From Chinchilla lanigera (lineage: Eukaryota > Chordata > Mammalia > Rodentia > Chinchillidae), in NCBI RefSeq assembly GCF_000276665.1, contig NW_004955472.1:4640549-4704548 (forward strand): a stretch of DNA of 64,000 nt, written 5' to 3'. The position numbers and the translations under genes are program-made. Shown piece by piece: positions 37,171-49,624 of the stretch (positions are counted from its first letter, which is position 1; every line of letters begins with the position of its first letter). The notes beneath the pieces are model-generated. The model ran no database searches. It was given only the letters and a program-made list of their open reading frames with translations, and was not told the DNA's origin.

Positions 37171-37735
37171 CATATGTTGTTTGAACACCACTACAAACAC
37201 CTGTCTCGCTTGTGTCAAACTCCGCATAGCATAAAAGACAAAGCCTTTTGCTGGCCTTTGGCTCAGGGTTCTGGCTCAGGGCCTGCGGACTCCACCCTGG
37301 GTACTGCTGTCCACAGGGCTGCAGTCGGAGCTCGGCAACTGACCGTGGCCATCACTCTGCCCGTCCGGAATGCCCAGGCTGGCTGTCTGCTGTCCTGGTC
37401 TCCAGATCACCATGAGTTCCAGGGCTCAGTCTCCAGGCTGCCCTGAGTTCCGGCACGCCCTGCCCCCATCTCTGACTGTTCTCACAGCATTTTGGCCAGA
37501 GAAAGACGCTGCACCACCTGACCCCACCCTTGTCTTCCAGCTTGTGCTGTGGGTGAGAGTCCTTCCGTCTGGGTGTGAATGTGATAAAAGCTCCATAAAC
37601 AGTTGTATTCGGGAGATTGGGATCTTTGGCAGATGTACTAGTTTCCTTTGGTTCCTCTAAGCCTCAGGGTGGCCTAAGTCCTCTGAGGAGTTTTGGGACT
37701 TTTGGACTCAAGAGTAGCCTCCCTGAACACTTGTG
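37171..37735 (+). repeat. Possible class I ERV-type LTR (+)
   Basis: A GC-rich block in AT-rich surroundings. It starts TGTTTGAACACC, has a GC-rich middle (37250-37470), a TATA-like 'gataaaagctcc' at about 37579, and may end near 'cctgaaca'. This layout resembles a class I retroviral LTR. I find no matching target-site duplication and no second LTR, so the call is tentative. A CpG-containing unique segment is the alternative. Confidence 0.3.
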
Positions 37736-37999
37736 ACAAGCTCGATGAGTTAAAAATGTAGTTATGCAGAAAACACTGTACTTATTAATTTATTGATAGA
37801 AAGAAGAGCAGAACCCTCTGGAATATGTCTTGTTTCTGCTTTTCTGGAAAAGACAGGGCTGACTTAACCTTTCCCAAAGACACACAGTAATGCTTTTTTT
37901 AAAAACAACTTTACATAATTCATTTACCTTAGTTTCATACACTTACAGAATACTATCCAGTGATTTAAGACGTTATATTATTGATTTTTAAAAATTGTA

Positions 38000-39890
38000 A
38001 TCATAGCAAAGAAAAATGACAGAGTAGAGACTAGCAGCAAAATACAGCCTCTCTAGGAGCTGGAATGGAGACATAAAAAATAACAAATTGATGAAGAGAA
38101 AAAAAAGTAGATCTCTGGCAATTGGGAAGGAGCTGGCCGGAGCATGAGAAAATGCAGAGAGGCTGGACAAGTGGAGCAGAACACAGGAAAAAGACAGAAG
38201 CAGCTGGGAAAGTGACTCTGGTTCCCAGGAAGTAGGACTATCTCACTGACACAAGGTTAGCTCCTAGGAGAAAGGGCCACTAAGGAGGCAGTGCTAGCCC
38301 CAAGAAAAATCTACCAGCATTGTAAACTACAAAAGCAAAGTGGGGTTTTACTCTGAAAGTGATTGCTCTTGCATGGCAGACTAGAGACTAGAGATGGAGA
38401 TCAAAAATCTGGCAGTGTTTTGTTAGGAGTCATTTAGGGAAGTGGGTAATTGTTTCAGACTGAGCTGCAGAGTAACTGCAGAATAGCTAGACTTCAGGGT
38501 CTCTGGGGTCACCCGACCACAGTGACTGGGAGAGTCAGTCATGGCTAGTCACAGATGACCTGAGAAGTTTCAGCTCAGGCTAGAAAGACCACAGGGCCTG
38601 TGGTGGTATCTGGTTTCTGGAGGAGACTGGGTCTGAAAGTGCTGGCATTAAGTCCAGTGGACTGCTAGCAACCACTGCTCTGCCCCACTGCCTGCATCCA
38701 GCACAGAGCTCAGAGGGCCGTTTTGCCCATCTGCCCATGTGATCAGGAAAAGCCTCAGGTTTGATGGTTAGCACAGCTTGGCATGCAAGGACAGAGGGGC
38801 CTCTGGAACAAGGGAGGCACCCCGCCAATCAACATGTCATACAGCCAAACAGGGAAAACCATGAATATGTGGTGCACAGAGAGAGATACGCAGAAATCGG
38901 GAACACTCAGAGTGACCACGAACCGAAGGCAAATGCCATTGATTGACCATATCAGGACGAAAGGTCACAGCAAGATACAACACTTACACTCAAAAATATG
39001 ACTGTGACTCACTAGCCCTCCTCCATATCTGACAAATTCCAGTTCTGCAGGCCCTGGAAAGAAAACACTCATCAAAAACATGGAAGGATTTTTTGCTTTT
39101 TTTGGAATCATTGTTTGCTTCATTGGTTTTTTTATTTTGTTTTTCTGTCTTTTTTTTGTTTTGATTTTGTTGTTTGTGTTTTTCTTATTTCTTCTTGTCC
39201 TCATTTGTTCTTTTCTGTTTTCATCCAATTCTTGTTAGTATTGCTATTAAGCTTTATTAATCTGTAGACACTTAATTATGCTATTATTGTTAAATTATTT
39301 TCTATTGTTTATGGCATTATAACTAGGACACTTAGTAGATACCCTATTTTAATATTAGGTATTTCTTATGTCATTAGTGTAATAACAGATTTATTTTCTC
39401 TTGTTTACAGTAATTCAGGGATAGCTTTCTTTTTTATATTTTTCTTTAACTTTTTCTTTTATGCCATATCCAGTCTGTCTTTTACTTTATTTTTGTTGCT
39501 GAGTTTTGTTGCTACTGCAACAGCGGCAGTTGTTGCTATTGTTTTGTTTTTTAATGTCTACTAATTATCTTTTTGTCATTAAAATGCTGTGGTTTATTTC
39601 TTGAGAAGTGGGTGCGAGGCCAGTTGCACTGCATCCCCCTCTTTCCACTTTGATGGAGGTGAACAGTATTGGAACACAATCCAAGGCCTACACTGAGCCG
39701 TGCCCAGAGTACAGCACTGAAAAGCAGACTCTCACTAAAGAGACACCCACAAAGCCCACTGCAATAGATCCACATTCCTCAACACACACACACACACACA
39801 CACACAATGTGAAAGGACATCAATATGTTTTCAAAAACTACAACACTCCCAAAACTGTAGCCATGGAATACTGATGAGAAGAAAATCTAC
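38000..39890 (+). mobile_element. Possible old L1 5' region (+)
   Basis: A GC-richer stretch (38100-38830) is followed by a T-rich stretch (39080-39560) and a part that may be the start of an ORF1-like frame (39780-39875). This order can be seen in the 5' regions of some L1s, but I recognise no decisive motif. It could be composed of several unrelated old repeats. Confidence 0.3.
39780..39807 (+). repeat. (CA)n microsatellite
   Basis: About 13 CA units in a row. Confidence 0.9.
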
Positions 39891-40199
39891 TTTTTTTTTT
39901 TTAATTGAATTACATTACATTTTATTGTACATTCACATATGTACACTCAGGTTATGGCTGTTGTGATAAAGATTAATAATATTCTCATTACTTAAGGAAA
40001 TATCTACATTCTCTTTACCAGTTAAGGAGTCCCTCCTCTTTCCAAAGCATCACTGTTCTGATATCTAGAATATTTTTTACTATTTTAGAAATGAAAATGA
40101 ATGAAATCATGCACCACTTAGTCTTTATATAACTATTTTCTCACAAAAATGTATTTGAAATTTATTAGTGGTGTGTTAGAAATTCAAATCTTTTTTTTC

Positions 40200-40505
40200 T
40201 GACACTGGCAAATATCTCACTTTTTACAGAGCTTTTATTTTAAATAGAAAACATCAAAAACAAAGTTACATATACAAAGACATAAGAAAGCAACTCAAAA
40301 ACAATAAAAATGATACAGAAGTTTAAGCAAGGTTGTAGGAAATAACAGTAGTTGTTGTATTACATATTGTTATCTTCAACTTTGTTACTGAGGTAACCAG
40401 ACGGAGGCATGTGAGATTGATCAAACAATTAAACATTAACTGTTCCTTTCAATAAAGTAACAGAAATTAGTAGTACAATTATCTTAGCTATCTTGTGTGT
40501 GTGTG

Positions 40506-40550
<45 letters not shown>

Positions 40551-40750
40551 TTTGTGCTTTCCTTTATTTCTTCCTTTTCTCTTTTCTCTCATCCAAGTTG
40601 CTCTTTCCTTTTGAGCAGTTCTTTCCCTTTAACAATATCTATTGTACCTTTCAGATTTCATTTACTTTTTCAGGTTCTAACACTAGGGAGACAATACATT
40701 GTTTACACATATGACTACAATTTATTTTACTTATGAGTATGGTCTCTAGT
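40200..40750 (-). other. L1 3'UTR with module shared by the composite retroposon
   Basis: On the + strand 'gtaggaaataacagtagttg', then 'cattgttatcttcaac'-like DNA and 'ttaactgttcctttcaataa' match the L1 3'UTR at 8340-8460. The same core ('cctac..', 'attatcttcaaa..gtggtttct') recurs several times in the composite retroposon at 13735-14130 and 59090-59480. Confidence 0.7.
40493..40549 (+). repeat. (TG)n/(CA)n microsatellite in the L1 3'UTR
   Basis: TG units (40493-40506) pass through TATATA into about 20 CA units (40510-40548). Histidine- and threonine-rich frames over it are artefacts. Confidence 0.95.
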
Positions 40751-40755
40751 TGCAT

Positions 40756-43700
40756 TCACTTGCCTATAAAAGCCTTGAGTTTATCTTTCTTTATAGCTGA
40801 GTAATATTCCATTATATAAAATAACCACATCTTTTTTCTTGATTCCCCACTTGATGGGCATTTCAGTTGTTTGCACAATTTAGCTATTACAAATTGTGCT
40901 GCTATAAACATGGGTGCACATATGTCAGTGTGGTATGATGTTTTCAGTTCTTCTGGAAAAATACCCAAAAGGGAAATAGCTAGGTTGAATAGGACCTCTA
41001 ATCCTCATTTACTGAGGAATCTCCAGACTGATTTCTACAGTGGTTGCACCAGTCTACACTCTCACTGTCAGTGGAGAAGGGTTCCTTTTTTCCTGGACCC
41101 TCTCTAGCATTTGTTATTGGTTGATTCCTTAACGATAGCTATTCTTTCTGTGGTGAGATGGAATCTCAGTGTTGTTATAATTTATATTTCTTGAATGACC
41201 AATGATGTCGACCATTTTTTCATATATTTTTTCACCATTAGTATTTCTTCATCTGAGAAGTATTTCACCCAGATGCCCATTTTTGGAGTGGGTCTTTGAA
41301 TTTTGGGGGTCTGAGTTTCTAAATTCTCTATATATTCTCTCTGCCTACACCTATGTCTTCAAGAGTTTTACCTACTTTCTGTTCTAGTAGATGTAGTGTT
41401 TCTATTTTAATATTTGATATTTGATTCATTTTGACTTTAATTTAGTGCATGGTGATAGGCATCAGTCTAGTTTCAGTGTTTGGCATGTGGAAAGCCAATT
41501 TTTCCAGCACCACTTATTAAAGAGGCTATCTTTCTTCCAGTGAATATGTGTAGCCCCTTTGTCAAAGAAAAGGTGGCTGAGTGTGTTTGTAGTTGTGTGT
41601 GCATCTTCAAATCTGTTCCATTGGTCTTCAGGTCAGTTTTCTTGCTAGTACCATGCTGATTTTTTCACAGTAGCTTTATAGTATAATTTCAAATCACTGA
41701 TTGTGATGTCTCTGGCCTTTCCATTGTTGTCCAGGATTGCTTTTGCTACTCTAAGCACCTCTGGTTTCGGATGAACTTTAGGAATGTTTTCTCTAGATCT
41801 GTGAGGTATACTAATGGTATTTTGATTGGGATTGCATTGAATCTGTACACAATTTTGGAAGTGTGGCCATCTTCACAATGTTGATTCTTCCTATGTGTGA
41901 GCAAGGAATATCTTTTCATTTTGGAAATCCTCTTTAATCGCTTTTTTCATACTGTAATTTTCACTGTATAAATCTTTCACTTCCTTTGTTAGATTAATTC
42001 CTAAGTATTTCATATTTTATGTTATGACAAAAGGTGTGGTTTCCCTAATTTCTCTCCCAGTCTGTTTGCTGTTTGTGTACAGGAATGCTATTGATTTTTG
42101 AGTGTTGACTTTGTATCCAGCTATGCTACTAAATTGGCCTTTACATCTATGACATTTTTGGTAGAGTTTTTGGGGTCTTCCTTTTACAGTGTCTTGTCAT
42201 CTGCAAATAATGATAATTTCAGTTCTTCCTTTTCTATCCTTATTGATTTTATTTCTCTCTCTTGTCTGGCTAAGACTTTCAGAACTCTATTGAATAAGAG
42301 TGGTGACAGTGGACATCCTTGCCTTGTTCCTGATTTTAAAGTGAAAACTCAATTTTTGTCCATTTAGTATGATGTTAGCCATTGGTTTATCACAGATGGC
42401 TTTTTTCAGTGTGAGGTAAAGACCACCTATTCCTATTTTCTGTAGGTTTCTTTTTTATCATGAATCAGTGTTGGACTTTATCAAAAGCGTTTTCTGTTTT
42501 GGGGTTTTTTTTTGTTTTTCTTCTGGTACCAGGAATCGAACTCACAACCTTGCACTTGCCAGGCATGCGCTTTGCCGCTGAGCTAAATCCTCAGCCTCAA
42601 AAGCATTTTCTGCATGTATTGAGATGATCCTGTGATCTTTGTCTTTAGTTGTATTGATATGCTGTATTACATTAATTGGTTTGGTATATTAAACCATCCC
42701 TGTATTCTTGCGATGAATACCACTAGGTCATGTTGTATAATCCTCTTGATTATTTGTTGCATTCTGTTTGCTAGTATTTTATTGAGAATTTTTGTATCTA
42801 TATTCATTAGGAAGATTGGCCTGTAGTTCTCTTTTTTAATTGGGCCTTTCTCTTGCTTTGCTATCAGGGTAATACTTGCCTCCAAAAATAAGTTAGGGAG
42901 AATTCCTAACCTTTCAATTTCATTAAAGAGTTGAAGAGTATCGACATTAAATCTTCTTCTCTAAATTTCTTATAGAATTCAGCAGTGACTCCATCAGGAC
43001 TTGGACTTTTCTTTGTTGGTAGTTTTTTATTACATTTTCTATTTCATTGGCTGGTATTGAGTTATTCAACATTTTTGTATCTTCATTCAGCCTTGTTAAT
43101 GCGTATGTCTCTAAGAATGTGTCCATTTTCTCTGTTTTCCATCTTATGAGAATAAAAATTTTTGAGTTAGGTATTGATGATCTTTTGAGTGGGATCTGCA
43201 GGGATTTCATTCCTTTCATTCCTTACTGGATGTATCTTTTTGGGTAAGGTTGGTAGGGGTTTATCAGTTTTATTTATTCTTTCAAAGAACAAACTTTTTG
43301 ATATATTAATTCTTTGTTTTTGTAGTCTCCATTGTGTTAATTTCTGCTCTGATCTGCATAATTTCCTGTCTTCTTTGGGCTTTGGACTTGATTGCTCTTC
43401 CTTTTCTAGAAGCTTGAGGTACAGTATAAAATTGTTTATTTGTGCTTATTGTGTTTTCCTAATGTGGGAATTCATCATTATAAATTTCCCTCTGAGAACT
43501 GTTTCATTGCATCCCACAGGTCTCTGTGAGTTTTGTTTGCATTTTAGTTTGATTATACATATTGTTTAATTTCTTCTTTAATTGTATCTGTGACCTATTC
43601 ATTGTTCAGGAGAGTATTATTTAATTTTCATGTGTTTATGTCTTTTTTGTAATTTCTTTCGTCATTAATTTCCAATTTTATTGCACTAAGGTATGATAGT

Positions 43701-44470
43701 ATGCACTGGATGATTTCAATTCCTTTTCATTGACTTAAGCATGTTCTATGTGCTTGTGTATGGTCTATTTTAGAGAACATCCCATGTGCAGCTGAGAAGA
43801 ATAGGTATTCTGATGTTTTTTGTTGGAACACTCTGTAAAGGTCTACTAAGTCCATTTGTTCACAAGTTTGGTTTAATTCTATTATTTCTTTGCTGATCTT
43901 TTGTACAGTTGATCCATCTCTTTGTGACAATGGGGTGTTAAAGTCCCCTGTCATAATTGTATTACTGCTTATTTGATTTTTCATGTCTGTTAAAATTTGC
44001 CTTATATAGTTGGGTGCTCCTATATTTGGTTCATTGATATTTATGATTTTTATCTCTTCCTCTTGAAGTTTTCCCTTCACAAGTATGTAGTGACCATCTT
44101 TATCGCTTTTAATCATTCTTGGTTTGAAGTTGACATTGTCTGAAGATAGAATAGCTACAACCTCATTTTTCTGGGTTCCTGTCACATGGAGTATTGCTTT
44201 CCACCCTTTGATTTTCAGTCTATGAATTTCATTTGGAGTTAAATATGTTTCTTGTATAGCACATATTGTTGGATTTTGTTTCTTGATACACTTTACCATT
44301 GCCTTTCTCTGGATGAATTGAGACCTTTACATTGACGTTTATAACTGATATGTGTTGGCTTATCTTCGTCACGTTATTTTCCTTGCTATTGGTTCTTCTA
44401 TTTTTCCTCTGTGTAATTGCTTGCTCTGCTTGGTGGTTCCTTTGTATTGTTCTGGAAATGGTGGTCATTT
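40756..44470 (-). pseudogene. L1 ORF2 (endonuclease and reverse transcriptase), broken
   Basis: ORF2p is the L1 endonuclease/reverse transcriptase. The endonuclease is well kept in the 190-codon frame 43727-44299: 'AIQETYL' (catalytic Glu), 'MTGDFNTPLS' (Asp and Asn of the active site) and 'FSKIDH' near the end (Asp-His pair). The reverse transcriptase start is seen at 42667-42885 ('[19 protein letters not shown]'). The C-terminal 'FYIMEYYSAIKKDKLKAF' is at 40756-40968. A frameshift at about 44290 separates the first residues, several stops follow, and an ID SINE interrupts at 42491-42597, so no full protein is possible. Confidence 0.9.
42491..42597 (-). mobile_element. ID SINE (-) inside L1 ORF2
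   Basis: On the + strand a T-rich tail, 'ctggtaccaggaatcgaact' and 'gagctaaatcctcagcct'. The flanking 15-bp word TCAAAAGC[G/A]TTTTCTG (about 42481 and 42597) is the target-site duplication, so this SINE is younger than the L1. Confidence 0.94.
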
Positions 44471-44492
44471 TTACCTCTTTCTAGAATATCTT

Positions 44493-45107
44493 TTAGTACT
44501 TTTGTAGGGTTGGTTTGACCCTCATGTAGTTCTTCAGTTGTTCTTTACCAAGGGAATATTTTACTTCTCCATTAATTTTGAAGGAATGTTTTACACGGTA
44601 CATCAATCTGGGTTGGAAGTTGTTTTCTTTCAGGACCTGAAATATTTCACTCCAAGCTCTTCTTGACTTGATGTTTTGTGTTGAGAAATATGCCATGGTT
44701 CTGATGGGCTTCCCTTTATCAGTGATCTGTTTCTTTTCTCTAACAGCTTTTAGTATTGTCTTCTTTTTCTGAGTTTCAGGATCTTGATCACTATACGTTG
44801 GTGTAGATTTATTTCCATTATGGCTAATCGGAGTTCTATATGCCTCTCTTTTCTGTATGTCCAATTCTTTTTCTGTACTTGGGAAATTTTCTGCTATTAA
44901 TTCTGCAAATAGTCTTTTTATGTCACTTGTGTTGACTCCTGTTTTGTTGACTCCTGTTAATCTTACATAGTTTTTCTTTTCTTTGCCTTGCAGCTGTTGA
45001 ATTGTTACTTCCTGTTTCCTTGTTATTTTTATGATATCTCTCCTTTCATAATCAGTAGTGGCAATGCTGTCTTCAAGGTCTGAAAGTCTATCTTCAGCCT
45101 CGTTCAA
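44493..45107 (-). pseudogene. L1 ORF1, RNA-binding protein, partial
   Basis: ORF1p is the trimeric RNA-binding chaperone of L1. The 204-codon frame holds the end of the coiled coil ('RLSDLEDSIA'), the RRM-like part ('NYVRLTGVN', 'LFAELIAENFPS'), and the C-terminal domain ('ILKAVREKKQITDKGKPIR', 'FQVLKENNFQPRLMY'). The domain order and lengths fit the family. The N-terminal part lies further left on the minus strand (about 45110-45520), is out of frame and is interrupted by an ID SINE. Confidence 0.9.
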
Positions 45108-45352
45108 GCAGTTTTACCAGCTTTTGATGAAATTTTTAATTTCCTGGATATCTGTTTGAATCTGTTTTATACATTCTAATTCTTTCCTATATTATTAATT
45201 CAAGGTTTCCCACATTTTTCTATGCTCCCCTATTTTCTTATCTATGTCTTCTTTAGATGTGCTGAGCAATTCTTTCATTATTGTTGTCTTTTCTTTTTAC
45301 CTGAGAGATTATTTCTGATCTAATTTCTTCTATGGCCTAATGCAGTTGTTTC

Positions 45353-45460
45353 TTTTCTTTTTTTTTTTTTTTTGGGTTTTTCTCCAGTACCGGGAACCAA
45401 ACTCACGACCTTGCACTTGCCAGGCAGGTGCTTTGCCGCTGAGCTAAATCCCCAGCCCCT
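45353..45460 (-). mobile_element. ID SINE (-) inside L1 ORF1 region
   Basis: Long T run, 'ctccagtaccgggaaccaaa' and 'gctgagctaaatccccagcc'. The direct repeat TGCAGTTGTTTCTTT flanks it (about 45341 and 45460). Confidence 0.95.
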
Positions 45461-45599
45461 TGCAGTTGTTTCTTTAATTCAGTTGCTATCATTTCAGAAA
45501 TTCTAGGTGTTTGACTTCTAAACTCTTCTTGTGTTGATGTCTCCTGGACTTGTTCTGGGTGAGGTAGAGGTCTGAGGTTGCATTATGCTCCTTTTATTC

Positions 45600-46254
45600 T
45601 TTTTTCTTTTTTGAAGTTCCTCAATTTCCCTAGAGCCCAGCCTCACTCCCAGGATGGTGTGGGAATGGCAAGGCAGGGCTTCTAGGGTCCCCAGTGTTCA
45701 GCCAGGCTGCAGTGATGGTGTGTGGGGGCACGGTGCAGTTGCCAGTTCTCCCAAAGCGATCTGTGGCTCAACTTGGCTCCTACATGGGGTTCCCAAAGCT
45801 GTCTGAGATTCAGTCCTGCTTCTGGTAGGGTCCAGATGTGGGTGGATCTTGTTTACATAGGTTCCTGAAGTGGTCCAGGACCAATCTTGATTCCCACTCT
45901 GGTGGGGGAGGAGGGAGGGTGTAGTCACTCAGGCTGCTGAAGCTGTCTGGGTTTCAACTCGGCTCCTGCAAGTGTGGGTGGGTGGGGAGTGGCCACCAAG
46001 GGCCCTGAAGCTGTCCAGGGCTCTGCCTGTCTCACACTCTGGTGGAGGAGGGGCAAGGTGGCTCACTGTGGTTCCTGAAGTTGTCCAGGTTTTAGCCCTG
46101 GTTTTGCAAGGTTGCAGGGTGGGTGTGAGTCATGGTCAGGGCTCCAGATGCTGCCTGGGACCCAGCCTGATTTCCACTCTGTTGTGGGAGAGGTGAAGGA
46201 GCAGTCACCCACGCTGCTGGAGCTGTCCGGAGTTGAGCTCCGCTCCCCTGTTTC
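45600..46254 (-). promoter_or_regulatory. L1 5'UTR made of about 70-bp tandem monomers
   Basis: On the + strand a block recurs about every 70 bp: 'tcccaaagcgatct', 'cccaaagctgtctgag', 'tgaagtggtccagga', 'gaagctgtctgggtt', 'gaagctgtccagggct', 'gaagttgtccaggtt', 'agatgctgcctggga', 'ggagctgtccggagtt'. Flanking text alternates between two types ('ctcactctggtgg...' and 'ctcctgcaag...'), so the unit may be a dimer of about 140 bp. This is GC-rich against an AT-rich background and sits directly 5' of ORF1, the place of the L1 promoter. The promoter role is inferred from other rodent L1s with monomer 5'UTRs. Confidence 0.8.
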
Positions 46255-47015
46255 ATTTTATTATCTGTAATTCTTCACTAAAGTGGTCATTCATATCCTG
46301 CATTGTTTTCCTTAGTACTTCATGAGCTTGTTTGTATCTAAGTTCATTGATCAATTTGTTAATTTTATCATTTATTTATTTGCAACTTCTTTGAGCTTAT
46401 TGAACATTTGTTAATTACTTCCTGTATCTGTTTTGGGTCTTCACTTTGATCTCTTCAATTATGTTATCTCTTTGTTATATGAGCTTTTTGTATGGAAATT
46501 TCTCCATTTCTTTGCCTATTTGTCTTTTACTGAACATTGAAGATCAGTTAGGATAGGAAGCTGTGCTGCTACAGGAGAAATCTCGTTAGTATGTGGTTTC
46601 CCCTATGATGTGTCCTTGGCTGCTGGTATGTCAGTGTGCATCACGTGCTCCACTATTTCAAAGATCCGTATGCAATCTCAGTTACTTCCGTGCAAGAAGA
46701 GAGAAATTCCCATGGTATGTGCCATAGAGAGCTACGAATGCTGCTTCTCTATGAATGTTGCAGACCTCTTTAGGCAAACTTTTAAATTCTGTGTTTTCAT
46801 AGCGTATATGTTTCATGTAGTCTCTTAAATTTTTTACCATAAAATTATTTGTGTTCAATGTACGTAATATCTTTACTGGTGTCCATTCCTTTATTGCTAG
46901 TATTTTTTGTTCATGTTTTACATTTCTTCTGTCTTGATTTGTGTCTGTTTCATAGTCATGTGGTTTTGTTTCAGAGTTTAATATAGTTTTGTTTCAGAGT
47001 TAAATACTGCTAATA
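46255..47015 (-). mobile_element. Older L1-related sequence (-), ORF1-like part
   Basis: 'ttgaacatttgttaattac', 'ctccatttctttgcctattt' and similar T-rich text are the reverse complement of a coiled-coil-coding L1 ORF1 region. No frame is open. Positions 46560-46840 are not recognised. The boundary with the younger L1 is at 46254. Confidence 0.45.
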
Positions 47016-47020
47016 TTTTA

Positions 47021-47115
47021 GTTTTTTTTTTTTTTTTTTTTGTACCAGGCATCAAACTCAGGACCTTGTGCTTGCGAGGCAGGTGCTTATGCCACTGAGC
47101 TATATCCCTGGTCCA
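47021..47115 (-). mobile_element. ID SINE (-)
   Basis: T run, 'tgtaccaggcatcaaactca' and 'actgagctatatccctggtcc'. The words TAATATTTTA and CAATATTTTTA flank it as an imperfect duplication. It is more diverged than the other IDs. Confidence 0.88.
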
Positions 47116-47119
47116 ATAT

Positions 47120-49620
47120 TTTTAACATTTTAAAAGACCATTTTTGCTTCACTTATACATTTTTACTTATTTTTCATGTTTTTTTTTTACTTCTCTCATG
47201 TTGACATGTACTCCTACATTGATTCACCAGTTTGCTTACTTGGGGTATGATATATTGTTGTTTTACTAGATAATTCATGATACCAATATAGGTATTTATT
47301 TGAGATATTTTTGTACTGCAAGTAATTAAAATTATAAATAAGTTTTTGTGTATTTTAACTTCATCTTACATATATGGATATATATTCATAAATTCACTGG
47401 TTTTTTTCCTAATTTCTTTTTCCTTTGGGACGTGGGCTCTTTAGATGTATACAGTTTAACTTATTATTTGTAGCTCACATAGATAGCTTCCATTTAATTA
47501 TTTCTAATTAACTTCTGTTTGATCAAATAACATACTTTTTAAAATGTCCTAAATGCTGAACTTATGGCCCAGAATATTGTTTACCTTAGTAAATGTGTCT
47601 TGTAAATAATGTGCATATCTTGCCATTAGAGTATTGTATGAATGCATTTTATTTCAGCTTGGTAAAAATATTTTTAAATGATTTTTTATCACTTCTAACA
47701 ATTACTAAAATATATTGTTGAAAATCAAAAAGCAATGGCATATATATTTATTTCCCACTTTGATCCTATCCATTTACTTTATTGAATATTAAGCCTGCAC
47801 TACCATTGTCATACATACTGAGGTTGGCTGTCATCTTAATGACTTATCTATTTCATCAGTGAGAAGGTGTCTTTATTCCTAATCATAATTCTCATTTCAA
47901 AATCAAACTTTTCTAATTTTAATACAATGCTGTCAGCATTTTGATTAATGTTTATATGTGCCATTAGTTTTATTATACTTACTATCTTGATATCTCCAGG
48001 AGATATACTCCATTGTGACCAGAAATGTGTCCTACTTTAATTCTCTAGTACTGAGTAAAAACAGAAATTTTGAGCTGCTTTTGATTAATAGAATAGCTGA
48101 TAAATTGTCCCTCCTTTGGTCATATTGTAAGACATAAACCTTCAGTCTCTTTAACTGAAAAGAGAGCGTCTGTCTTCTTGGTTTTCAGGAACTAAGCTGC
48201 TAAGGTTCTGAGATCTTGCAGGAGAGAGCCCCTACCATAGAAATAAAGCTGACTTTAGTATCTGAGTTGTGAACCAACAAGAAAGCAGAGACTTCATTAT
48301 TTCAACTATAGGGAGGTGGAATCTGCCAGCAATTGAATAAGCTGTGAATAAGGTTCTCGTGTACTTGAGCCCTCCTGTGGGTGACGTCCATGGCAGTTGT
48401 ATGTGTCACTATGTTGTAGACCCAGGTATGCTGTGCTCATGTTTCTTACATAACAAAAGTAGATAATTATGGCTTTTGTAAAGTTATAACTTTGTTTTAA
48501 TTTATAATGCAGCAATTAAAATTTAATAAAGTGGAGTTATGCATAAAGGTGCTTTTGTGATATTTTTCATAGACAGCAGTATGTTTTTACCTAGTCTGAG
48601 AAATTTTACCTCTTACTTATAGGAACATTTTGTGCTTTGCTGTTTCCTCAGACATGACAGGTAAGTGCTGTACCATGGAGCTTCATCTTCAGCTTCCATT
48701 TTGCCATTTAGTTGGAGTATTTATACCAATTATATTTATGATTTTTTTTTAAATTTGGGTTGAAGTTCATCTTCTCACTATTTATTTTCTCTCAGCCCCA
48801 ATTATACTTTGTTCATTTGTTCCTCTTTTCCTTTATTTTTCTGTGAGTGTGTTTATGAAAGCCATACCCCTCCAGTTTTTATAGCCTACATTGTATTATT
48901 TCATTTTATTCTACATATTGGATTAACTGTACAATACATACACTGTTATTAATAATGTCTTTTAACATTGATAAATTCAACACAATTAAAAATAAAATGA
49001 GAAAAATGTCACTTATTCAAATGCTTACTGAATGTGATGCTCTTCACTACTGTGCATAAATATAAATCTGTTACTCCATATCTTTTTCCCTGTAGGTTGA
49101 GATCTTGAACTGTTCTTGCAGTGCAGGTGTTCATGTGAAACTTTCAACTTTATCTGATGATGTCTTCATTTTCTTATAGCATTAAAAGATTTTCTAACTT
49201 GATATACAATTACTTGTTTGCAATAGTTTTGCTTACTTTATTGATTCAGTTATGCCCCTCTCTAGTTCTTCTGTCTGGCAATGTTTCTGAGAGAATATTA
49301 ACTATCATTACTACATTTGCTTATGATAGACAGTGTAGTAATTTTTCCACCTTAATATGTCTCTTTACCATTTATTTTGTGCAAGGTGATTGTGATATGC
49401 CTTGGTTTGACTTATTTGATGTTTATCTTGGTTGGGATTTTTAGAATTTCTTGGAAGTATATTTCTATAATCCTTAATAACAGAAGTTTTTATACTTTTT
49501 CAAATTTTTATGTATTTCTCCTCTGCAAATACTTGTTCACTTGCCTGTTTGATATTCTTGCCTAGATAAATGAGGTATTCTGTTTTTTCTTCACTTACTT
49601 TTCTTCTTGATTTCTATTAA
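47120..49620 (-). mobile_element. Old L1-related sequence (-)
   Basis: AT-rich DNA with reversed L1 phrases, for example 'cagaatattgtttaccttag' and 'tctgtcttcttggttttcag' near 47570 and 48170. Frames are closed. It may contain more than one old element. Parts near 48100-48700 are not recognised. Confidence 0.45.
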
Positions 49621-49624
49621 GTAG

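Larger units (their letters stand above)
39892..46254 (-). mobile_element. Nearly full-length LINE-1 (-) with ORF1, ORF2 and tandem 5'UTR
   Basis: Read on the minus strand, the order is: 5'UTR of tandem monomers (46254-45600), ORF1 (about 45520-44493), ORF2 (about 44470-40756), 3'UTR (40750-40200, perhaps to a poly(A) at 39892). Two ID SINEs have inserted: in the ORF1 N-terminal region (45353-45460) and in ORF2 (42491-42597). ORF2 is open in long pieces only, so the copy is inactive, but the layout is complete. Its 3'UTR contains a CA/TG repeat (40493-40548) and the module shared with the composite retroposon. Confidence 0.93.

Noticed and set aside
40493..40736. Two + strand frames rich in His and Thr
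   Set aside because: They are the translated CA repeat in the L1 3'UTR.
43047..43569. 126-codon + strand frame
   Set aside because: It is antisense to L1 ORF2 and follows from its codon composition.
45600..46254. Possible CpG island promoter of a host gene
   Set aside because: The block is a monomer array joined directly to L1 ORF1 in the same orientation, so it is the L1 5'UTR.
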